Position numbers and translations under genes: made by a program | Assembly (NCBI RefSeq): GCF_000004195.4 | Contig: NC_030684.2 | Coordinates: 111,143,429-111,207,428 of the forward strand | Direction: 5' to 3' | DNA: 64,000 nt | Origin: Xenopus tropicalis | Lineage: Eukaryota; Chordata; Amphibia; Anura; Pipidae | Shown: piece by piece, positions 54,156-64,000 of the stretch | How the letters are laid out: each line of letters begins with the position of its first letter | Position numbering within the stretch: position 1 is the first letter of the stretch | The notes under the pieces: generated by a model | Told to the model about the DNA's origin: nothing | Seen by the model: the letters and a program-made list of their open reading frames with translations, nothing else | Databases searched by the model: none

Positions 54156-55950
54156 TTTGAGAAGGAGAATATATTTATGATATATTGTTTCTGTAGTTGG
54201 GCAAACTGAGGTGGCAAAAGCAAGATAAAAACTGCTTTTTATTGTAATTTTATTTAAATAATGGATTTTTTTAAATTAATAACATTTCATAAAGTGGCTT
54301 AGAATTACATTTAATTTCATTATGCAAAGAAAATAAATTTTTCAGTGGTCATCCCTGTTCTGTTAGCAGCGCATTGCTGCTGTTTCTGTAGTAACACTTA
54401 TTTGCACCTGCACTCTTACAGATACAGGTGCTCAACAAGCTTTGGGTGTCCAATTGCTGTTCTTCAAAAGTGCCCCAGGCGGTGGCTATACACCCCAGAT
54501 CCCTGAGGCCTCCTAGCTTGGCTCTGTAATAGCCACTCTCCATCTGTGTCACACAAACAGCTGATGAAGCAGCAGCCAGATCCTGGGCCTCAAACAGTCA
54601 CATACACCCAGGTTACAGCAGCCCTGGGTTGCCAGGGAGCAGTCAGAAGTCATTACTGTTTGGGAGAAATTGCCCTATGGCAGTTCCTTGGCATAGTGGA
54701 GGCGGTAGGGAAAAGCTTGTGCATTAAGGAAGCGAACGAATATTTAATGTGTATGTGGGTGTTCACATACACATTTACAAAGAAGCTTATATTCAAAGGG
54801 TTCTAACAGAACCTGCCCACAATTCCCATCTTCCCTGGTCTGTGTGAGAGTATAGAAATTAAAGTGTTCAGCTTTTGAACAGGAATGTGCTGTGTTAACT
54901 CCTTCCAGGTTCAATCCAGGTGGCAGCTAAGCAGTGTTAGGACATTTATTTTAGTGTTTGTTCTGACTTCTGTTTTTAGTCTTAGCAAGCTTCTAATTTG
55001 AATGAAGATGATATTTTTGCCACTATCTGAAAACTGTTTTGAGGCAATGTAAGTTGTATGATAAGTGGTTTTGTAACTGGTATATTCATTATTTCCCTTT
55101 TTTCCTAAACTCTTCTCTCTCCTTTATTATTTCCATGAGATAGGTGAGAGTCACAGGTTCCTCATTTTGGTACTTTGTGCCACTATTAAAACACAGTCAT
55201 TAAAAATGATTTAGGATAGTCCTTCTTAATGGTCTTCAGTAGGATTCCAAATATTCTAAACTTGCTTACTTTAATATAAAGTGTTTTGGTAGCATAAGGG
55301 GAGCAAAGTTTCCCTGGGCTTTGTAACAGTTTGATCACTACTGACCATGAAAAATTATAGTAGTTCAAATCAAAGGACCTATAATAGGAAGTGCATTACT
55401 ATATAGAAGTGACCCTGAAGCCCAAATAAAACAGGAAGTATGTTCTTTCTACCTGATATCATATCACCTCATTAGCTTTTATTACACATTGGCATTCCCT
55501 CTTTCACACCACATTTATGTGTTTGCTTCATTACCATCAGAGCATAGGGAGGATAGTACACGTGATGGTCTGCCCACAAGACCTTACTCTGCAGGTGCTT
55601 CAGCCTTGGAAAATTGAAAAGAGGTTTATAGTAAAATTCTCACTATGCTGTAGCATATATAAGCTTAGAATGAGAATGATATTGCTGTGACTAGATTATT
55701 ATGAATTTAGAAAACAATGTTCAGACTTACAGATGAAAAACAGTCAGTTTTAAAGGTGGAGACTTTAAGTGCTGCGTTCTTTAATAGTTGCTACTATCAG
55801 GCTACTTGTTCTTGTCAATGTTCACTTGAGTACTATAAGGGTCTGCTTCAGGTGCTTGTGCACCATGTTTTTGAGCTACTAAAAATTTGCTGCTTCAAGC
55901 ACCCAAAGTAGCCCCATATGACAGTTCCCTCAAGTAAAGCACTGCATCAC

Positions 55951-56268
55951 TTAAGGGCAATGGCACACAGGGCTACTTCAGGTGTTTTATGTGCAGCCAG
56001 AATGTGTGTCCAGAATGTGCGTCATCAAAACACTTAAAGTAGGCCCCCATAGAGTTTAATGTAAAATGCCTGAAAAGCACTCGTGTCAGCACTTGTCAGG
56101 CAAAAGTAGACTTGAAACATGCATGGAGGCTTTTTTGGGCTGTCGCTTAACAAGCGCTGGTACAAGCACTTACGAGACGCTGTAAATTCTTTGGGGGGGC
56201 TCGATCTGGCGCTTAAGGCCCTTAAAGTTTAAATTTCCCTAGGTAACCATGTGTACCATTGCCCTTAA
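55951..56268. mobile_element. MITE with GGGCAATGGCACAC ends
   Basis: Left end ttaagggcaatggcacacag, right end reverse complement ttaagggcaatggtacacat. Flanked by TTAA or TTA/TAA, so either Kolobok-like or Harbinger-like. The inside holds repeated cgctt/aagcg and acttgtcagg words and no coding capacity. Confidence 0.7.
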
Positions 56269-56637
56269 TTATGCTGAAATCATCAAAAAGTCTTACCACT
56301 TTTTTGCACTTTTACAGACATTGCTTATACAAGAGCTTGAAGGCTTTTGTCTCTGCATTCATCTTATCCAGAATTAGGTTCCAAGACATATATTTGAAAG
56401 AATCATTAATATCTAGCTGAGCCAAATCCATACCCTTAATGTAATTTTACTTTAAAGCAAAGAACAACTGAACACAATACTTATATGATATATTTGATAT
56501 TTGATGATGCCATTTATTTACTTTTGCATATATCTATATATGCAAATTAATGTACAGATTTTATTATTGATTTGGTTTAGTATTTAGTAAAATATTTGTG
56601 GAGGATTCATATGGTTAAAATGGATAATTAATTTTGA

Positions 56638-56642
<5 letters not shown>

Positions 56643-56701
<59 letters not shown>
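56643..56701. repeat. (AT)n microsatellite
   Basis: About 29 AT units, the longest simple repeat in the window. Confidence 0.95.
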
Positions 56702-56704
<3 letters not shown>

Positions 56705-56744
56705 GTATATATACATGTAACAGCACACCTATTGGAAAAATGTG

Positions 56745-57490
56745 TCAGTGATTCTGCTCTGAGTTCAGCTTTTGGTTTATTGTTTTAGGCTTTCCTGGGA
56801 CAAGCTTCTGACTTAGCCTGGGATTTATGGATTTTTGGGCTAATTAATGCCTGTTCTAGTATTACAACAAGCTGGGATCTCAGTGGCTTCACACATGTCC
56901 CTCTCTTGGACTTGCAGCTTGTCAGAGGCCAGCAGGGAGCATTAACTCCCCCACTCTGTTTTTCTCTTTCGTGTGGCTCTGGGCTAATGATGTGTAAGAT
57001 TTAAAACAAAAAAAAAGGGGAGAGAGAATCAGCCATCTAGTGAAGAGTGTCCTCGTAATCTTCATTTATTTTGCATTTGATTATCCCAGAAGTACCTTAC
57101 ATCCCTGACTAACCCTAGCTGCCCTATTTTTCCCCCCAAAGTTATTAGTTCAAATATTAATGCATGTGAATGATATATTCAGCCTCCGTTGATTGATGCT
57201 TTCCCAAAAAGGGGGAGACATGGCTGTATGAATTTTCGGAAGGAGGGAGCAAATATTGCCCCAGCAGCAGGGTTTTTCAGATACATAATTCACACGCCCT
57301 GAAGGCATTGCTTTCAAGGCATCGAAGCCGCAGGGCAAAAAAAATAAGCAAGGCTCTTAAAAGTGAATGATTTTTGCTAATGCACAATTAATGCCAGGGA
57401 AAAGCACAAAAGAGCAGGATAGGGTGATGGAAACTTCTGATTAAGTTGGCACGTTGGCTTTGACGAGTGTTTCTCTCTGTTTTTTCCCCT
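56745..57490. promoter_or_regulatory. Candidate conserved intronic enhancer J (two parts)
   Basis: Two repeat-free parts, 56745-57000 and 57120-57490, both containing AATTAATGCC (56842-56851 and 57386-57395). Also a HOX/PBX-type TGATTGATGC (57190-57199), GGGCTAATGATG and a CTTTGACG word. It lies about 1 kb upstream of exon 8. Conservation is inferred. Confidence 0.4.
57190..57199 (+). promoter_or_regulatory. HOX/PBX-type site TGATTGATGC
   Basis: Matches TGATNNATG and sits inside candidate enhancer J; similar to the site at 6077. Confidence 0.3.
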
Positions 57491-58524
57491 CTTTTTATTT
57501 TTAACCATTTCAGTACATATGCATGACACATTTTCTGCATAGCCACTTAGTAAATACTGTGCGCATTGCCATTATGTGTTTGCTTAGGGAGAAATATGCA
57601 TGTACATGCTATTGTCAGAAACTCATGATGCTCCATAGCTGCAACCCAGATCTGTTTCTGTCTTGTCTCCTTTTCAAAGTGGGTGCTAAACTTACCACCC
57701 ATTTTTAATCTCATAAAAAGTCCTTCCATTTTCCCAGTTTCCCCCTTGCTGAAACAGCAAAGTATTAAACATGATTTGTGTGTGAATAATTATTTTCAGA
57801 AAGCTATGCATACAAAATTTAGAAAGCAGTTCATGAAAATAGAGAAAAAGATTTATTAGAGATTCCTGTCCTACACAATCTGCAATCTGAATATGTAATT
57901 AGAGCTAGCAAATAATGGGCTTCACCTTGATGAACATAGTAACAATCACTTTAATGGGCACAATTCTCCACCAATATTTGTTCCTAGCATCAGTAAACAA
58001 GCCCTTATATTTTTCATTCTTTTTCTGAAAACAATTTGTTGTTTTTGGGTCTACTGACATGCAGTGTTGGAGTTTGTGTAGAAGGACAATGTAAACTGAT
58101 GTTCATAATACTCCTATAAGCCTAAAAAGGCATTTTATTTGGGGAAATGTTTCAGCCTGATCCTATGCCCTGGTTAAAAACTGAGATTGAACAGAGTTTG
58201 ATGGTGTTTTATTGAAGTTTTGTATCATTTGTTTTCGTTATGTCAGTGTGTTTAGATTTAGAGATTTATCTGTATTTTTCTCCATTGTACCCAGGCTGTT
58301 TCCAGACAGGTGACCATATCCTATTTGAAAATGAATAGTTTAAATATAGTGGAAATATAATAGAAACATATAAAGTGAAAGAGTGCCAGACAAGTGAAAG
58401 TAGCAAGAATTATGTAGGGTTAAATGAGAAAGATATTAATTATTTAACTTGGTTTTGCAAATGGTTCCCAAGTAGCTTAAATGAATATAACTCATTATAG
58501 TAGTTATATACATACCTCTTATGA

Positions 58525-58803
<279 letters not shown>

Positions 58804-58874
58804 TAGTTTCTTCTCTTATTATGGTTAAAATATCAGAAGAAATGGTAAACTATTTGCCAGTCCAGTAACCTTTA

Positions 58875-59059
58875 GGGTAAAGACACACAAAGGTACTAGT
58901 AGCAGCTACTTGTCAAGGCTACTAAAACAGACAATGCTGATTGTCTCTACGTGTGTTTTAGCAGAGGCAATTCTTAGTATTTTCTATGGCAGGGAATTTT
59001 CTGGTATTTAGTGGCCGTGACAAGTAGCTGCTACTAAGTAGCTCAGTGTGGCTTTGCCC
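58875..59059. mobile_element. Harbinger-type MITE, second copy of the ACTAGTAGCAGCTAC family
   Basis: Left end gggtaaagacacacaaaggt, right end reverse complement gggcaaagccacactgagct, with TTA on both sides (58872-58874 and 59060-59062). Same family as 36636-36829, sharing actagtagcagctacttgtc and gacaagtagctgctacta. Confidence 0.8.
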
Positions 59060-59748
59060 TTAGGAACTAGCAGTTTTAATGTGTAATTTAGTCAGAACCA
59101 TGGATGCTTTTGGATACAGGAACTAGGCAACATTTGCCTTTGTATCTACATCCATATCTTTTCACATTGTTTCATTGATTCACAAAACAGTCCTTTCTGA
59201 AAAAAAAATATATATATATCTTTGTAACACTGTTTTATGTATGTGTACAATATTACATAGCACTTGTATAAAAGGAAGACAGACTCTAGGCTGGGTGATA
59301 ATTCACCATTTTTTCCTTGTTCTTTGTCTCACTGTCATTAACCCGGCAAAGAAAAATAAATAATTACATTCATGTATAGATTCTCATAATGTAATTCATA
59401 TTCATAATGTAATGAATATAACAAACAGTACCTTTTGGTTTTACCTACTAACACTATTAGCACCATATTTTGGACTGCAAATACAAGTTCTCCTAGATCC
59501 TCCTTCATTCAAGAATTTCCTTTAATTAGCCCCATTAAGATTACATTTGCATAAATATTTATACATCTAACATATTAACCTTATATTTATCAATACTGAA
59601 TCTTATCTGCTGATTACACACCTAAATTGCTAATCTGTCATGTTCCCTCTTCAAACATGATAGGTCTTGTTGAGATTTTGTGAACATCAAACACAGATAC
59701 ATTGCTTGCAATGCCAATGTCAAGTTATTATCAAACAAACAGAGCTTC

Positions 59749-60229
59749 TTAAAGGAAAACTATACCCCCAAACAATGTAGGTCTCTATAAAAATATATTG
59801 CATAAACAAGCTCATTTGTAAATCTAAATAAACCATTTTCAGAAAAATGTACTTTTTTTAGTAGTATGTGCTATTGGGTAATCCTAAATAGTAAACTGCC
59901 ATTTTAAAAATCATATGATTCACAGTGCACACAAACAATCATAGGCACACATACATGCTAGGCCACATTAGCCCATTAATGGACAGAGTTCTGCCTTTTG
60001 CTCCCACACTACTTCCTGTTACAGTTAGAGCTGCATTATTTTTGGTCATGTGATCTCTGAGGGAGCACCCAGCCCATCACTAAATGGTGGCTCAAGGGAA
60101 AGGATATAAAAGGGCAATATTTACTGATATATATATATATTCTAGTTTGGCGAGATTCTTTAATAGGTCACTTAACATTATATAGACTATCTGTTAAGTA
60201 TTCATTCTGGGGGTATAGTTATCCTTTAA
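59749..60229. mobile_element. Kolobok/T2-type MITE with TTAA target sites
   Basis: TTAA at both ends; left aaaggaaaactataccccca, right reverse complement aaaggataactatacccccag. Inside are AT-rich and non-coding sequences and a short TA run. Non-autonomous. Confidence 0.8.
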
Positions 60230-61332
60230 TACCTGGGAACCAATTTTAAACTTCAGTTCTCTTAAGGAGTGATTCAGAACTCCGGAAGTCTAGGTTCTGG
60301 TGAGGTTTTTACATGGACTTTGCCTGCCTATGCGCTGTTATAAATCTTCTTTAATATTTGAGTGACTTCAGATTGAACTGGACATCCTCTATAGGTCTCC
60401 TGGATCACATGAGCCAGAGAAACAAAATGAAAGCAATAAACTGGAAGGGCAGCTGTAACAAAGATTATTTTTGGTGTGTTAGCAAGTCAACATTAGGTTT
60501 GATTTTTGGGGTACATACAATATTTAGTTGAGTGCATGGATAATAATAACAAGTAGAGACGAAGGGGAAAATACTTCAGTCTTTGCCTTTTCTAAAAAGA
60601 GAATGACCAGCACTTTCCTTTGGCTTCTAAGCTGCTTCCGTTTCAAAGGTCACTGCCCTCTGCCAACTTAGCTGAACAGAAATTCCTCTGAACACTGAAC
60701 CGCTGGACTTTTTACTTAAGGAAAGGCAAAATAATGAATCCTAGGCAAATACTGAGTAATTGAAAGGGCTGTAAACCCATTACATATTGGTCAGAGATAA
60801 TCAAGGGTATTTAATGACTTCTATCTATTCAGGAGCAGTGAAGCTTCAGCAGCCAGCCCTGAACCTTGCCATGTGCTTATTATCCTCATCATTAGTAGAA
60901 TTACTTCACAGCTGTTCTTTGCTACATCACTTCAGCTGGGGGCTTTACCAACCCCTACAGTGTTTTAACCCCTTCTACTTTATTGTGTGCACCCCTCAAT
61001 ACTGTTACTAATATTTTTTTTTATTCCCTAACCATGTGCAACAGTGTACATTATCTGTTGTACATTTTAGTAGTTTTGGAGAAAGTAAACAGAATGTTAG
61101 TTTTAAGTCTGAGTTTCAGGTTAGGTGAACTGTAGTATCCCTACCTCATTTGTTCTTGTAGGTCATGGGATTCTGATGTGATATATTAGTGACATGCAGT
61201 GAGCAGCCCCTTGTCTGAATTACAGCACTCTCTGATAGAATTTATTTGTCAAAAAATGGTGGAGGTTGTTCATGTAAGTTAGCTACCAATAGAATACTGC
61301 AGGTTAAATGTCCCTACCTTACATCACTAAAT

Positions 61333-61389
61333 TCGTAATTCTGAGCTTTCTGGATAATGGGTTTCCGGATAAGGGATCCCATACCTGTA
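61333..61389. repeat. Fragment of Xenopus MITE (TACAGGTATGGGATCC end)
   Basis: Reverse complement begins tacaggtatgggatccctta and continues ccggaaacccattatcc. Single end only. Confidence 0.7.
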
Positions 61390-64000
61390 TATGAATTTGT
61401 GTAACGTAATCACGTTATGATTATCTGAATGTGCCACATCATTTACTGTGGATCTTTATAATATAAATACATGAAAAATATTAGATATAAAAGCAAGGGC
61501 AGAAGGGTCTGCCTCAGCCATAATTTGAGTGAGCATGCAAGTTTCTTGAAAAATATTTCATGTGTATATCCTCTAAGCATAAGGCTCTGTGTTCAGAAAC
61601 AGAACCTCAAAGCAGAAGACCTTCACTGGGCCATTTCCTTTTTCAACAAATATGGATTTTTCTTTAATGAGGAGACCATGTTTGTTTGTACTTTGCATGT
61701 ACTACACTGGTTGTGTTCTGCCGAGAATAGATCCTGTTTGTGGGTCAAGCAGGAAATCATTTCTAGGTTCTTCAAATGAGTCCTGTTCTTTTGAAGAGGT
61801 CCAAGCTATGTTCTGTAGTAAGGAAGTTGGCTTTTTGTTGTTAGCCTGTTCTGTTTTGGCTTTACTTATTCACTAGTTAACTGAATGCTGAAAAGACTTA
61901 AAATGCATTTTGTTTTTTAAGTGAGTCACATAAGTCCATTCTAAATGTGAAAGTGAGCTTGCAACTGTTTGGAGTAATATTATTGCAGCTGGAAATTGGG
62001 AGGTAATTTTAAGGCTAAAGTTAAAGTGTCAGGTTACAAGCCTAAATGGTTAAGAACATTTTATACATTTCTAAAAGCATGTTTAAACAATGTATATTTG
62101 GTTTTCCCTTAGGGGAAATGCAGTTCCAATAGAAAATTGTTGTTGGGACCCCCAATAAGAATTCTGTCCTACTAACAGATGCCATGTTCAGTCCCTTCTA
62201 ATACAAAATGTAACCATATACTGGTGGGCCATTCAGGTACTCTGTGCTTCTTAGATCCTTAATGTGAATGCAACTACATGCAAATTGATTGCCTTGCATC
62301 TGTGTCATAGTATCCAATAGGGGTATTTTGTTTACATCACTTTAATTGTCTTGTTGACATTGCATTTGACTACTACAGGCAAAGGACCAGTTAGTCTAGT
62401 ACCAATAAAGCCTCTTTCACTATATAAATCATTAGTGTGCCATTTGGTAAAAAGCCGTATCAGTGCATAACTTCTGTTCTTTAGTATTTTCCCGTACTGA
62501 ATGTTTCTGGGAATTCCAGTATGGCAATAGCAGAAAAGCTTAAGATGTGCTACCCAAGTTCTAACAACAGTATTACGCTGCAGAGCAGAACAGGTATTTA
62601 AAACACACAATACACCGATCTCCACTTGTATTATGCAAAGTGCTCTGTAAAGGGGGTCCAATACCTTATGCCAGCAAACCCTCCATGCACTCAATTAAGT
62701 CTATTAGCATCTCCACTTTTCTTCTGTCAAGTGCTCTTCTTTTTCCAGACTGAAAACATATTTAATTGCGGGCAGAAGCAGGAAGTGTTCATTCACAAAG
62801 ACAGCACTTACTTAGGATTTAAGCTAAATGTTCTTTTATCAGGCAGAGCATTGTACATAATGTTCTCCAGTGAACTCCACAAGAGCTGTTTATATCAATT
62901 CCAGACTATTTTAGGTGAGTTTCCTAACCTTTTTCTGGTGTCCCCTTGTTACTGTTGATTGGACAAGTGGCATATTAATTTGCAGTTGCAAAGGGATCTC
63001 ACTGATCTAGAGAGCAAACATTTTTAGCCTTTAGTTTATTCTGGAGATCATAAAGTTTTTGTACAGGTATATTTCAAACAGCCATGTCACCTTGAGAGTT
63101 TAAGATTATAAACCCACTAGTGTCATGTGCAAAGGATAAAAAAACTGAAATAGATCACCTATGTCTACAGTTCCAATTTATGTTTATTTGTATTATTACT
63201 CTACCCAGAATGCTTTGTATGTTAGTTTAAAAAAGAATAAGAATGCACATTCCTTTTACCCAGTCCAGGTTAATGGTGTTTCACAACATTTGCATTCATA
63301 ATCAAATTAGGTATTTCTACATTTTTTAAAGGTGTTGAACAGATGATTTCAATACCTCCTTGAGTGTTACTGAACAGATAGAATATTATGTTGGTTTTGT
63401 GCATTTGGCTGAGTATTGAAAATCATCTGTCCTGGTTGCGTCACTTGATCGAAAAGCCTGTGATATCTAACTGGCCTCCTAAAGCTATCTTTAAGACACC
63501 CTACTTTAAGAGCAGCATGTTATTCTTATATTCTTTCTGGAACTTTCACATAATTATTTCTGTCTCCCTTATCCTTTCCTTCTGTCTTTTTTCTTTCTGT
63601 CTCTCCATCACTCTTGTTAACTTTCTCTCGCATGCTTTTGCCTCTGTTGGGAGAGCAGATCACCCTCCACCATTCCCATGTCTGTGCCATCTGTCAAGCT
63701 TTTAATGGTTCCATATTTAAAGAAGCCGCCTCTTTTTAGAATACACCAACAATTCTTGTTTATATACTTACATATTGTAATATCTGAGGCATGTGGCTAA
63801 GTAAAGATGTGTAAATTATTATAATAACTTTCAGAAATATTTATTTTTACAGATATTTATGTTCTGTTGCTTACAGTGAGTTTAGAACTGAGGCAGTTGC
63901 TTTAACTGAAATGCCGCCAATGAGTAGCTGTGAATGTATTTAACATAGTAGTGCAAGCTGCAGAGCAATATGTTGTGTGAGATCCAGCTGGACAGAATGA

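Noticed and set aside
62332..62694. 120-codon open frame on the - strand
   Set aside because: Longest late - strand frame but no recognisable motif; codon use looks random.

Overview
This is vertebrate genomic DNA, almost certainly from a Xenopus frog. It carries the 5' part of one multi-exon gene on the + strand. Eight coding exons with canonical GT/AG junctions splice into a continuous 299-codon reading frame that starts [12 protein letters not shown] and matches the TALE homeodomain factor MEIS2. Diagnostic MEIS2 (rather than MEIS1) residues are [29 protein letters not shown] and [10 protein letters not shown]. The frog assignment comes from the interspersed repeats: TTAA-flanked Kolobok/T2-type MITEs, TWA-flanked Harbinger-type MITEs, and the abundant MITE with ends like TACAGGTATGGGATCCCTTA. 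I cannot tell X. laevis from X. tropicalis.

Layout. Positions 1-7700 are upstream flank. They hold a CpG-rich block with a strong CTCF-like site (about 1640-2180), a TA-rich block, a degenerate C-rich minisatellite (about 4430-5340) and single candidate HOX/PBX and GC-box sites. The proximal promoter and 5' UTR lie at about 7700-8846, with a TATAAGG box, a PBX/MEIS-type site, a MEIS hexamer and a 16-codon upstream ORF. Coding exons 1-6 are packed into 8847-12960. Intron 6 (15.9 kb), exon 7 (28852-28966), intron 7 (29.6 kb), exon 8 (58550-58695) and the start of intron 8 fill the rest. The protein is cut by the window edge after helix 1 of the homeodomain; the exons for the remaining homeodomain and the C-terminus are not here.

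The large introns contain MITEs, LINE remnants and microsatellites. Between them are long repeat-free stretches rich in homeodomain-type motifs, which I list as candidate conserved enhancers; such elements are expected around a developmental regulator like MEIS2 but conservation could not be tested here. The most unexpected element is a CpG-rich block inside intron 6 (about 14560-15110) with a textbook E2F site, two ETS sites and an inverted CCAAT box, which looks like a separate promoter. I saw no other protein-coding gene, no recognisable tRNA or rRNA, no CRISPR array and no intact transposase. No wholly new biological system is evident.
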